The notes beneath the pieces were generated by a model. That model searched no databases and was not told the DNA's origin. It saw nothing but the letters and a program-made list of their open reading frames with translations. From contig NZ_JAWJEJ010000001.1 of NCBI RefSeq assembly GCF_032911445.1, positions 992,001 to 1,056,000 on the forward strand: 64,000 nt of DNA, in the 5' to 3' direction. Shown here piece by piece: positions 28,770 through 36,557 of this stretch. A program made the translations under genes and the position numbers. The stretch is from Sphingomonas sp. HF-S4. Lineage in GTDB: Bacteria; Pseudomonadota; Alphaproteobacteria; Sphingomonadales; Sphingomonadaceae. Position 1 is the first letter of the stretch. Each line of letters begins with the position of its first letter.

Positions 28770-29813
28770 TTACACGGCCTCCAGCGCGGCGGCTCGCCGG
28801 AGCAGTGCGGCGTCGAGCGGACGCGGGTCGATCCACCGCTCCACATCGACGGCCTCCTCGAGAAAACCGTGATGCCAGAGGAAGTTGGCCTGGTTACGCA
28901 GCATCTCGACGCGGTCCGGGGAAAGATCGGGATGCAGCGAACGGTGGAAGTCGTTGCGATACGCGGCATCCACTGCGGCGATCCCCGCCAGCGTCTCTCG
29001 CGCTAAAATGTGCCGCAGTTGCGGCAGGTTGGTCGATGCCCAGTCGGCGGCGCGCAGCGTCTGTTCGAGGAAGCGCACGACCAGGTCGAAATGCTGCTCG
29101 ATCATGTGCTCGTGGACGGTGATCGGCCGCGGCGTGCCGTTGTTCACGCGCGCGAGGCGGCTGGGATAGGCGTCGAGATCGACGCCGACCGTAAGGCCCA
29201 GCCGCGCGGCGGTCTCGGCAGCGGCAGCGCCTTTTACATAGACGGCATCGACACGCCTATCGGCAAGCCATTCGAGTCCGAGCCACAGCCGGCGCATGCC
29301 CGCCTCGGTGGGCTGCTCGACTGGCGGCGCGGGGAGATCGACGAGCGTCACGTCGTCGAGGTCGAGCCCGCCGAGCGTGAGTGCACCCTTGATCCCGTGT
29401 AGCGCCATGCCGCGCGCGATGCTCTCGCCGCGCGTGCGCGCGAAGCCGGGCAGGGCGAAGCGCAGTCCCTTCAGGTCGGCGGGCCCCATGATCCGGGTGT
29501 CGGGGCGGACCATGATCGCTTGCCGCTCGTCGATCCAGGTGAGGCCGATCACGCGGGTAGGGGCGCCATCGGCGCGCGCGGCGAGCGCCTGGATGTTGCC
29601 GCCCTCGCGAAACAGCGCACGCGCCTGTCGCTCGGGATCGGGCGATACCAGATTGAGGCCGGTCTCGAGCACGCGCTTGACGCCGATGCCGTCGCGGCCA
29701 AACGCCTCGGTCATCCAGCCGAGCGACCACGCGACGCCCGATGCCGCTGGGACCGGGCAACGCGTGATCCAGATACATTCCGGCTTCGGGGCGGCGCTGG
29801 CTGCCATTTTCAT
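28770..29813 (-). CDS. DszB-like protein, paralogue 3, catalytic His position replaced
   Basis: A 347-residue third DszB-family member. Cys19 in TRCPVP and Arg69 in LFREGGN are kept, but the residue ten before the Arg, His in DszB and in both other copies, is Asp59 (SPDPERQ). It may therefore have altered chemistry or act as a binding or accessory protein. The start at 29813 has GGGAGA at good distance. It lies downstream of its own sigma-54 promoter and divergent from the importer operon, separate from the other desulfinase genes. The shared C-terminal motif VNNGTPRPITVHEHM confirms paralogy. Confidence 0.75.
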   Translation of the reverse strand: MKMAASAAPKPECIWITRCPVPAASGVAWSLGWMTEAFGRDGIGVKRVLETGLNLVSPDPERQARALFREGGNIQALAARADGAPTRVIGLTWIDERQAIMVRPDTRIMGPADLKGLRFALPGFARTRGESIARGMALHGIKGALTLGGLDLDDVTLVDLPAPPVEQPTEAGMRRLWLGLEWLADRRVDAVYVKGAAAAETAARLGLTVGVDLDAYPSRLARVNNGTPRPITVHEHMIEQHFDLVVRFLEQTLRAADWASTNLPQLRHILARETLAGIAAVDAAYRNDFHRSLHPDLSPDRVEMLRNQANFLWHHGFLEEAVDVERWIDPRPLDAALLRRAAALEAV

Positions 29814-29850
29814 CCGTCTCCCATCACCGGCGATTGTCGCAATCGGGCTC

Positions 29851-29866
29851 AGCAAACCGCATGCCA
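29851..29866 (-). promoter_or_regulatory. Sigma-54 promoter of desulfinase paralogue 3
   Basis: The minus strand reads TGGCATGCGGTTTGCT, a one-base departure from TGGCACG-N4-TTGCW, with exact GG-N10-GC spacing. The -12 element lies about 40 bases before the ATG at 29813. Confidence 0.8.
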
Positions 29867-29908
29867 ATCCGCGCAGCAAGTCATGCGCGGCACCGCGCTG
29901 CCCAAATC

Positions 29909-29956
29909 GCTGCATTTCGCGCAGCTGGACGGCGCGAACTGCGCCGAATTGCGCAG
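29909..29956. promoter_or_regulatory. Candidate activator-binding sites between the divergent sigma-54 promoters
   Basis: Two inverted repeats lie between the promoters: GCTGC-N7-GCAGC at 29909-29925 and CTGCGC-N6-GCGCAG at 29939-29956. They are 45-100 bases from both -24 elements, a usual place for enhancer sites. The half-sites resemble those at 39052-39096, but the spacing differs, so the link is tentative. Confidence 0.35.
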
Positions 29957-30008
29957 CTTCGGGCGCTGAAATCGGCCGGTGGCGTGCGCGTCGCTCGCGG
30001 GCGCCGAT

Positions 30009-30024
30009 TGGCACGTGAAGTGCA
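30009..30024 (+). promoter_or_regulatory. Sigma-54 promoter of the importer/monooxygenase operon
   Basis: TGGCACGTGAAGTGCA matches the consensus but for one base in the -12 element and keeps the GG-N10-GC spacing. The first gene starts at 30054 with an AGGAG ribosome site, which leaves a leader of about 20 bases. Confidence 0.78.
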
Positions 30025-30053
30025 TCGTTCTCCGGCAAAAGGAGAAGCGAAGC

Positions 30054-31181
30054 GTGGCGACCCGGAAACCCAAATCGATCAAGGCATGGGCAATCGGTGC
30101 GGTGGTGCTGATCGCCGTCGTGGCGCTGGCCGTCTTCCAGTTCCGCGGCAATGGCGGCGCGCAGTCGAAGACCGTCACGATCGCCGGGATCGCTTATCCG
30201 TTCGAGGGGAGGCAGGTCTATAATGGTCTCACCGGCGTGGTCGTCCGCGACGGCTGGCTCAAGGCCGAGCTTGCCAAGCGCGGCGTCGCGCTGGCGCTGA
30301 CTCCGGTGCCGACTGCCGTGGGCGGCCCGCTGATCAACGAAGGCTTCTCTGGCAAGCGGATCGACTTCGCCGCTTATGGCGATTTTCCTGCGATCATCGC
30401 GGTCTCCGGCGGGGTGCCGCTTCGACTGGTCGCGCCGATGGGGCAGGGGCTGCACAGCTATCTGGTGGTGCGCAACGGCCTGGCGGCGAAGAGCATCGCC
30501 GATCTCAAGGGCAAGCGCATCGCGCTCCACCGCGGGCGGCCGTGGGAGCTGCCCTTCTCGAAACTGCTCGACGCCAGCGGGTTCAAGCAGAGCGACTTCA
30601 AGATCGTCAACATCAACCCCGCCGCGACCCCCGCCGCGCTTGCCTCGGGCAATATCGACGCGGCCTTCCTGCTGTCCGACGGGCTGCTGCTCGAGCAGAA
30701 GGGCGCGGGCCGCGTGATCTGGTCGACCAAGCAGGCGCCGGCCGACTGGCGGATGCGCGCCGAACTGTTCGGCCGCGGTGATTTCGTCGACGACAATCCC
30801 GAGCTGACGCAGCTGGTGGTCAACGCCTATGTCCGCGCCGCCGCCTGGTCGGCGCAGGAGGCCAACCGCGAGCGCGTGATCCACGATTCGGCACGCGGAT
30901 CGATGCCGGTCGAGATCATCGCGCGCGACTATGCCGATGACGGCATCCCGTGGCGCGAGCGCTTCTCGCCGACCTTCACTGCCGAGCTGGTCGCGCATTA
31001 CCGCTCGGTCGCCGACTATGCCTTCGAGCGCGGGCTGGTGCGCAACAAGGTCGATGTCGACAAGCTGATCGATCGGCGCTTCGTCGCCCCGGCACTGCGC
31101 GACGCCAAGCTCGAGGGCTTCTGGAGCCCGACGGCGCCCGCGCCGGCCCAGGCGCAGGCTGCCGCGCCCAAGGCGTCCTGA
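30054..31181 (+). CDS. Sulfonate-type ABC importer substrate-binding protein, membrane-anchored
   Basis: A 375-residue SsuA/TauA-like binding protein for a sulfonate, nitrate or related anion. The GTG start at 30054 follows AAAAGGAG at 9 bases. The N-terminus is a basic stretch and one hydrophobic segment (AWAIGAVVLIAVVALAVFQF, residues 11-30) with no clear cleavage site or lipobox, so it is probably anchored to the inner membrane facing the periplasm. The body shows DFAAYGDFPAII and SIADLKGKRIALHRG, typical of the family. It ends in an Ala/Pro/Gln-rich tail. It is the first gene of an operon of seven and its stop overlaps the next start by one base. Confidence 0.88.
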   Translation: MATRKPKSIKAWAIGAVVLIAVVALAVFQFRGNGGAQSKTVTIAGIAYPFEGRQVYNGLTGVVVRDGWLKAELAKRGVALALTPVPTAVGGPLINEGFSGKRIDFAAYGDFPAIIAVSGGVPLRLVAPMGQGLHSYLVVRNGLAAKSIADLKGKRIALHRGRPWELPFSKLLDASGFKQSDFKIVNINPAATPAALASGNIDAAFLLSDGLLLEQKGAGRVIWSTKQAPADWRMRAELFGRGDFVDDNPELTQLVVNAYVRAAAWSAQEANRERVIHDSARGSMPVEIIARDYADDGIPWRERFSPTFTAELVAHYRSVADYAFERGLVRNKVDVDKLIDRRFVAPALRDAKLEGFWSPTAPAPAQAQAAAPKAS

Positions 31182-31972
31182 TGGCCAGCGCCGCGCTTCC
31201 TGGATTCGCCGCACCGCCGCACCGCCGGCAGTCGCCGCTGGCGTCGCTGCTCGCGCCGGTTCTGGTGCTCGCCTTATGGCAGCTGCTCTGCCTGAGCGGG
31301 GTCTTCCCGCCGCAGGTGCTGGTCCCGCCGAGCGAAGTCGGGCGCACGCTCTGGCAGCTCGGCGAGAGCGGCGAGCTCCAGCGCCATGTCGGCGAAAGCA
31401 TGACCCGGCTGGCGCTCGGTTTCGCGATCGGCGCGCTGGCGGGGCTAGCCTTCGGGGCGGCGCTCGCGCTGTCGCGGCTCGCCGAAGCGGCGTTCGCGCC
31501 CTTCTTCTTCGCGGTGTGGCAGGTGCCGGTGATCGCGTTCATCCCGATGCTGGTGGTGTTCCTTGGCATCGACGAGCAGTTCAAGGTCGCGATTGTCATC
31601 CTCGCCGCCTTCTTCCCGGTCGCGCTCGCCGCGTTCGATGGCATCCGCGGCGTGCCCAAGGCGTGGTTCGAAGTCGCGCGCGTCTATCGCACTCGGCTCC
31701 CCGATCTTATCTGGCGCATCCTCGTTCCTGCCACCCTGCCGGCGGTGGTCACCGGCCTTCGCGTGGCTCTCACCCGCGCCTGGGTGGTGCTGATCGCTGC
31801 CGAGCTGCTCGCGGCGGACAGCGGCATCGGCCAGATGATGGAGATGGGCCGCCAGATGTTCCGGATCGACGTGGTGCTCGCCGGCGTGGTGGTCAGCGGC
31901 GTGATCGGCTTCCTGCTCGATCGCGGCGCCAAGGCGATCGAGCGGCGCGCGTCGCGCTGGAGGGTCGCATGA
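31181..31972 (+). CDS. Sulfonate-type ABC importer permease, subunit 1
   Basis: A 263-residue inner-membrane permease of the SsuC/TauC family with about six membrane segments. The cytoplasmic coupling loop is seen around residues 160-180 (KAWFEVARVYRTRLPDLIWRILVPATLP). The start at 31181 shares a base with the stop of the binding-protein gene, and the end overlaps the next permease gene as ATGA. A second, different permease follows, so the channel is probably a heterodimer; simple ssu operons have one permease gene. Confidence 0.9.
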   Translation: MASAALPGFAAPPHRRQSPLASLLAPVLVLALWQLLCLSGVFPPQVLVPPSEVGRTLWQLGESGELQRHVGESMTRLALGFAIGALAGLAFGAALALSRLAEAAFAPFFFAVWQVPVIAFIPMLVVFLGIDEQFKVAIVILAAFFPVALAAFDGIRGVPKAWFEVARVYRTRLPDLIWRILVPATLPAVVTGLRVALTRAWVVLIAAELLAADSGIGQMMEMGRQMFRIDVVLAGVVVSGVIGFLLDRGAKAIERRASRWRVA

Positions 31973-32748
31973 AGGCGCTGCTCGCACGCGGCTGGATCCG
32001 CATCGCCGTCGGGCTGATCGCGCCGGGGCTGTTCCTGCTCTGGTGGCAGGTCCAGGCCCATGCGGGCGGCGCGCACGCGCTCGCCTTCGCGCCGATCGAA
32101 TCGGTCGGCGCGGCGTTCGTCGAGCTCGCGCTGCTGGGCAGCCTGGTGTCCGACATGGCGTCGACGCTGTCGCGCAGTCTGTCGGGGCTCGCGATCGGCG
32201 GCACCTTGGGGATCGCGCTCGGCGTGGCAATGGCGATCTGGTGCCCGCTCGATCGCCTGCTCAATCCGCTGCTCCAGGCAATCCGCCAGGTGCCGCTGAT
32301 GGGTTGGCTGCCACTGCTCGGGCTGTGGGTGGGCACGGGGCAGGGGACCGAGCTGATCGTGGTCAGCCTCTCGGCCTTCTTTCCGACCCTGCTAAACAGC
32401 TTCGAAGGCGTCGCCGGAGTCGAGCGGCGCTTCATCGAAGTGGGGGCGATCTATGGCTTCACGCCGTGGCAGCGCTTCCGGCTGATCCTGCTGCCCGCGG
32501 CGATGCCGCTGATCCTGACCGGGCTGACCCAGGGCCTCGCCTTTGCCTGGATCGCGTCGATCGCCAGCGAGATCCTGCTCGGCGTCGGCGGCGGGCTCGG
32601 CGTGACGATGCAGCTCGCCCAGATGCAGCAGCGGCTCGACGTCATCCTCGTCACGATCCTCGTCACCGCCGCGCTCGGTTTCACGATCAACCGCCTGTTC
32701 CTGCGTCTCCGCCAGCATCTGCTGCGCTGGCAGGCGCCCATGCGCTGA
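31969..32748 (+). CDS. Sulfonate-type ABC importer permease, subunit 2
   Basis: A 259-residue permease, related to but distinct from its neighbour. It has about six membrane segments and a coupling loop with VGAIYGFTPWQRFRLILLPAAMPLILTG around residues 145-175 (motif split by its EAA-like Gly). It should pair with subunit 1 and the ATPase at 32762. The start overlaps the previous stop (ATGA). The substrate is inferred to be an organosulfonate from the monooxygenase genes that follow. Confidence 0.9.
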   Translation: MKALLARGWIRIAVGLIAPGLFLLWWQVQAHAGGAHALAFAPIESVGAAFVELALLGSLVSDMASTLSRSLSGLAIGGTLGIALGVAMAIWCPLDRLLNPLLQAIRQVPLMGWLPLLGLWVGTGQGTELIVVSLSAFFPTLLNSFEGVAGVERRFIEVGAIYGFTPWQRFRLILLPAAMPLILTGLTQGLAFAWIASIASEILLGVGGGLGVTMQLAQMQQRLDVILVTILVTAALGFTINRLFLRLRQHLLRWQAPMR

Positions 32749-32761
32749 GAAGGAGTATCAC

Positions 32762-33607
32762 ATGATCCACGAAGTGCTCGCGAGACCCGCGCCCGATAGC
32801 GGCCCGGCCGCCAGCGGGGCGCTGGCGATCCGCGACCTGCACAAGAGCTTCACGATCGCCGACGCGCCGCGCACCGTGCTCGAAGGCATCAACATCGACA
32901 TTCGCCCCGGCGAGTTTGTCAGCATTGTCGGCGCCTCGGGCTGTGGCAAGTCGACCTTGCTTCGGCTGATCGTTGGGCTCGACGACGAGTATCGTGGCGA
33001 GATCCGGCTCGATGGCGAACGCGTTTCGACCACCAGCCTCGATCGCGGTATCGTCTTCCAGGATCACCGGCTGTTCCCGTGGATGACGCTCGAGCAGAAT
33101 ATCGAGCTCGCCTTGCTCAACACCGACGTGCCCAAGGCGCGACGCGCGCAGATCGTCGCCGAGCATATCGCGCTGGTGAACCTGACCGGGTTCGAGACCG
33201 CCTATCCGCATCAGCTCTCGGGCGGGATGGCGCAGCGCGCGGCGATCGCGCGCGCGCTGGTCACCGAGCCCAAGCTGTTGCTGCTCGACGAGCCGCTCGG
33301 CGCGCTCGATGCGCTCACCCGCGTGCGGGTGCAAAACGAGCTCCAGCGCATCTGGATGGCGCAGCGCTCGACGATGCTGATGGTCACGCATGATGTCGAG
33401 GAAGCGCTGTATCTTGGCGACCGTGTCGTGGTGATGGCGCCCGATCCGGGGCGCATCCGCCGCATCGTCGAAGTCGACCTGCCGCACCCGCGCGACCGCG
33501 CCGCGCCGTTGCTCCACCGGCTCAAGGACGAGATCCTCGCCGAGCTCACCGCGGCACCCGGCGAACCGTCGAACCTCGTCCGCCTGCCTGGAAGGGAGCC
33601 GCGCTGA
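32762..33607 (+). CDS. Sulfonate-type ABC importer ATPase
   Basis: A 281-residue SsuB/TauB-like ATPase. Walker A is GASGCGKST, the Q-loop is FQDHRLFPW, the signature is LSGGMAQR, Walker B is LLLLDEPLGALD and the switch His is in MVTHDVEEA. All catalytic residues are present. An AGAAGGAG ribosome site precedes the ATG, and the stop overlaps the nitroreductase start by one base. It powers uptake through the two permeases encoded upstream. Confidence 0.93.
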   Translation: MIHEVLARPAPDSGPAASGALAIRDLHKSFTIADAPRTVLEGINIDIRPGEFVSIVGASGCGKSTLLRLIVGLDDEYRGEIRLDGERVSTTSLDRGIVFQDHRLFPWMTLEQNIELALLNTDVPKARRAQIVAEHIALVNLTGFETAYPHQLSGGMAQRAAIARALVTEPKLLLLDEPLGALDALTRVRVQNELQRIWMAQRSTMLMVTHDVEEALYLGDRVVVMAPDPGRIRRIVEVDLPHPRDRAAPLLHRLKDEILAELTAAPGEPSNLVRLPGREPR

Positions 33608-34215
33608 TGGCCCGCACGCCCGATCATCCCGTCGAGCCCCTGTTCGTCGATCGCTGGTCGCCGCGCAGCTTCACCGGCGAGCCCGTGCCCGATGCGGTGC
33701 TGGCGAGCGCGTTCGAGGCGGCGCGCTGGGCGCCCTCGGCATCGAACGCGCAGCCCTGGCGCTTCCTGGTCGCGCGGCATGGCGACGCCCATTGGCAGGG
33801 TTTCGTGTCGCTGCTCGCGCCGCGCAACGCGCTGTGGGCATCGCAGGCGTCGGCGCTGATCGTCGTGCTGTCCGAGCGCAAGGTCGAGCGCCGCGGCGCG
33901 CTGGTCGACAATGTCTCGCACAGCTTCGACGCCGGCGCGGCCTGGACCAACTTCGCGCACCAGGCGCTGCTGCTCGGCTGGCATACCCACGGCATCGGCG
34001 GGTTCGACCGCGACGCGGCGCGCGCGCTGCTCGCGGTGCCCGAGGACTTCGCGATCGAGACGATCGTCGCGCTGGGCCGCCAGGGCGCGCTCGACACGCT
34101 GCATGCCGATTTTCATTCGGGCGAGAGCCCCAGCGCGCGCCGGCCGATCGCCGAAAGCGTGTTCGCTGGGCGGCTCGGTGCGCCTGCCTTTGCCGGCGAA
34201 AGGGACGCGGCATGA
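33607..34215 (+). CDS. Nitroreductase-family flavoprotein
   Basis: A 202-residue FMN-dependent nitroreductase-like protein. RWSPRSFTGEPV near residue 17 and ARWAPSASNAQPWRF near 39-53 form the FMN and NAD(P)H-binding N-terminus, and GIGGFD lies near 130. It sits between the importer ATPase and two FMNH2-using monooxygenases with overlapping ends. It may therefore supply reduced flavin to them, although classic partners (SsuE, DszD, MsuE) belong to other flavin reductase families. No such reductase is seen elsewhere in the window. Confidence 0.82.
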   Translation: MARTPDHPVEPLFVDRWSPRSFTGEPVPDAVLASAFEAARWAPSASNAQPWRFLVARHGDAHWQGFVSLLAPRNALWASQASALIVVLSERKVERRGALVDNVSHSFDAGAAWTNFAHQALLLGWHTHGIGGFDRDAARALLAVPEDFAIETIVALGRQGALDTLHADFHSGESPSARRPIAESVFAGRLGAPAFAGERDAA

Positions 34216-35168
34216 CGATCCGGACCTATTGGCAGCTCGACGTCGCAGAGGATGCGGCGCGGTCCGAAACGAGTGCCCGGCAATCGGGGCTGTTCCGCGA
34301 TGTCCGCACCCCCGCGCTCAACCGCTACGACTATTACGCGCAGGTCGCGCAGGCTGCGGCGCAGACCGCGTTCGACGGGCTGTTCGTGCCGCATCGCCCG
34401 CAATCCGACGACAGCGCTATCGTCGCCGCGGCTATCGCGCGTGCGGTGCCGCGGCTCGCGCTGATCCCGGAATTCCCGGCATCGGTCGGCTCGGCGGTCT
34501 ATGCCGCCAAGCAGGCAGTGAGCTTCCAGCGCCAGACGCACGAGCGGCTAGGCTGGGCGATCGCCGCCGCCGCCGACGGCGAAGCGCGCGCCCGCGACGG
34601 CGATCACGTCCCGGAGGAACAGTTGCCCGCGCGGGTCGAGGAGTTCCTCACCGTCGCGCGCGGCGTCCATGCCGAGCGTCCGTTCGACTTCGCCGGCGCG
34701 CATTTCCAAGTCCAGGGCGGCGGCTTCCTCGATCCGCTCAACCGCGTCGCATTTCCGAAGGTGTTCCTGCAGGGCGAGAGCGAGGAGGCACTGGCGCTGT
34801 CGGCGCGCGCGGCCGACATACATCTGTTCGCTGCCGCGCCCCTGGCGAAGCTGCGCGCGCGCGTCGAGGCGCTCGATGCGCTTGCGCTGCGTGAAGGCAG
34901 GACGGTCGAGTTCGGCCTGATCCAGCCGGTGCTTGCGCGCGATGATCCGGCGGACGCACGGCGCGACGCCGAACGCGCCGGGCTCTCCGACACCGCGATC
35001 GTCGGCAGCCATGCCGAGGTCGCCGAGCAACTGGGCGATCTCGCCCGCGCGGGATTCCGCCATTTCGTCCTGGCCGCACCGTCCTCGCTCGAAGAGGCGT
35101 ATCGCATCGGCCAGCACGTGCTTCCCCGCTTCCGCGCGCTCACCGGGCGCGTGGCGGCGGCTGCGTAA
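34212..35168 (+). CDS. Luciferase-like FMN-dependent monooxygenase, short SsuD relative
   Basis: A 318-residue member of the bacterial luciferase-like family. The start at 34212 overlaps the nitroreductase stop (ATGA). The pattern resembles alkanesulfonate monooxygenase (AAQTAFDGLFVPH, then RVAFPKVFLQGESEEALALSARAADIHL), but the protein is about 60 residues shorter than SsuD. The C-terminus HFVLAAPSSLEEAYRIGQHVLP is shared with the next gene, so the two may have arisen by duplication. It should oxidise an organosulfur compound with FMNH2 and oxygen. Confidence 0.83.
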   Translation: MTIRTYWQLDVAEDAARSETSARQSGLFRDVRTPALNRYDYYAQVAQAAAQTAFDGLFVPHRPQSDDSAIVAAAIARAVPRLALIPEFPASVGSAVYAAKQAVSFQRQTHERLGWAIAAAADGEARARDGDHVPEEQLPARVEEFLTVARGVHAERPFDFAGAHFQVQGGGFLDPLNRVAFPKVFLQGESEEALALSARAADIHLFAAAPLAKLRARVEALDALALREGRTVEFGLIQPVLARDDPADARRDAERAGLSDTAIVGSHAEVAEQLGDLARAGFRHFVLAAPSSLEEAYRIGQHVLPRFRALTGRVAAAA

Positions 35169-35179
35169 AGAGGGTCTGC

Positions 35180-36337
35180 ATGAGTATCGATTTCTACTGG
35201 CGCCTGCCCAGCCATGGCTGTCACGGCAGCCTGCGCGACACTGCCTATGATCGCGGCGACTGGTCGCCGGTCAGCGATCGGAACGTCGCCCCCGGGCTCG
35301 ATCGCCACGGCGAGGATGACGGCTTTCGCTATATCGACCATCTCGGCGCGATCGCCAGGGCGGCGGAGAGCGTTGGTTTTATCGGCGGGCTGATCCCGTC
35401 CTTTCCTAACACCGACGATCCCTGGGTGATCTCGCCGCTGCTTGCGCGCGAGACCAAGGCGTTCCGCTTCATGATCGCGTTCCAGCCCGGGTTCCTCAAT
35501 CCCGTCCACGCCGCGCGGATGTCGGCGAGCCTTCAACGTGCCACCGGCGGCCGCACGGTGTTCAACATCATCACCGGCGGTGGCGGTCCGTCGCAGCTCT
35601 GGTGGGGCGACGGTTTCAGCCATGACGACCGCTACGGCCGCACCACCGAGTTCCTCGACGTCTTCAAGGGCGTGTGGGGCGGCGAGGGCTTCTCCTATGA
35701 CGGCCGCTTCTACCAGGTGCGCGACGGCGGGCTGTCTCCGCTGCTCGCACGCGAGGAAATCCCGGAAATCTGGTTCTCGGGCTCGTCCGACGCCGCGCTG
35801 CAATCCGCAGCGAAGCACGCCGATTACTATCTCTCCTGGCTCGAGCCGTTCGACCAGCTCACCGAAAAGTTCGCACGGGTCAAGGAACGTACCGCGGCGC
35901 TGGGCGGCGAACAGAAATGCGCAGTGCGCGTCGATCTCGTCGCACGCCCGACCGAAGAGGAAGCCTGGGCCGAGGTCCGCGCCGGCTTCGAGAGCCTCAG
36001 TCCCGAGCGGCGGCAACAGGCGCGGGGCGGCCCGACCGACTCGGTCGGCGCCGCGCGCCAGCAGGCGCTCAAGCCGAGCGAGGCGACGCGCTACGACCAG
36101 CTGATCGTCGCGTCGAACCTGTGGGGCGGATTCAGCCTGCTGCGCGGCGGGCCGGCGCTCGGCATCGTCGGCAGCTATGCGCAATGCGCGGCCCGGCTCG
36201 ACGAACTGATTGCGCGCGGCACCGACGCCTTCATCCTCGCGGGCACCCCGCATCTCGAAGAGGCGTATCGGGTGGGGGAGGAGGTTCTGCCGCTGCTCGG
36301 CCGCAACGCGGGGGCGCTGCTCCAAGCCGCCGAGTGA
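35180..36337 (+). CDS. SsuD-like alkanesulfonate monooxygenase
   Basis: A 385-residue FMNH2-dependent monooxygenase close in length and pattern to SsuD, which cleaves alkanesulfonates to an aldehyde and sulfite. Typical segments are FYWRLPSHG at the N-terminus, FMIAFQPGFLNPVHAARM near 100, NIITGGG near 130, EIWFSGSSDAA near 195 and the C-terminal DAFILAGTPHLEEAYRVGE. It is the last gene of the operon and is followed by a strong terminator. The sulfite would feed cysteine synthesis. The substrate range is not known. Confidence 0.88.
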   Translation: MSIDFYWRLPSHGCHGSLRDTAYDRGDWSPVSDRNVAPGLDRHGEDDGFRYIDHLGAIARAAESVGFIGGLIPSFPNTDDPWVISPLLARETKAFRFMIAFQPGFLNPVHAARMSASLQRATGGRTVFNIITGGGGPSQLWWGDGFSHDDRYGRTTEFLDVFKGVWGGEGFSYDGRFYQVRDGGLSPLLAREEIPEIWFSGSSDAALQSAAKHADYYLSWLEPFDQLTEKFARVKERTAALGGEQKCAVRVDLVARPTEEEAWAEVRAGFESLSPERRQQARGGPTDSVGAARQQALKPSEATRYDQLIVASNLWGGFSLLRGGPALGIVGSYAQCAARLDELIARGTDAFILAGTPHLEEAYRVGEEVLPLLGRNAGALLQAAE

Positions 36338-36350
36338 AGAAAAGCAATAA

Positions 36351-36382
36351 GGGCGCCGGTGAGGCTCCACCGGCGCCCTTTT
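36351..36382 (+). terminator. Rho-independent terminator of the importer operon
   Basis: GGGCGCCGGTG at 36351-36361 pairs perfectly with CACCGGCGCCC at 36368-36378 around a six-base loop and is followed by TTTT. It stands 13 bases after the SsuD-like stop. The other strand has a T-rich stretch too, so it may also end the converging receptor transcript. Confidence 0.88.
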
Positions 36383-36390
36383 CGCATGTG

Positions 36391-36545
36391 CTCCCCTCCC
36401 TGCCTGCAGGGAGGGGTAGGGGGTGGGTGCGCGCGTCTGCGCGCGCCAGAAGACTCATGTGCGTCGCGCTGTCGAGCGTATAGGTCGCGGCATCTAGCTT
36501 CGCCCAAGCTTAACCCACGCCGGGCCCCTCCCTTGCGGGGAGGGG
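36391..36545. repeat. Pair of inverted GC-rich intergenic repeats
   Basis: A unit at 36391-36428 (CCCCTCCCTGC, GCAGGGAGGGG, GGGTGGGT) reappears inverted at 36513-36545. Each unit is itself a hairpin. Paired elements of this look are frequent between genes in sphingomonads and related bacteria, from memory. They fill most of the gap between the terminator and the receptor gene. Confidence 0.6.
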
Positions 36546-36557
36546 AACGCTCCCGGC

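Noticed and set aside
29814..31214. N-terminal extension of desulfinase paralogue 3 up to 31214
   Set aside because: The extra part is antisense to the importer binding-protein gene, has shadow-like composition, and the start at 29813 has its own ribosome site and sigma-54 promoter.
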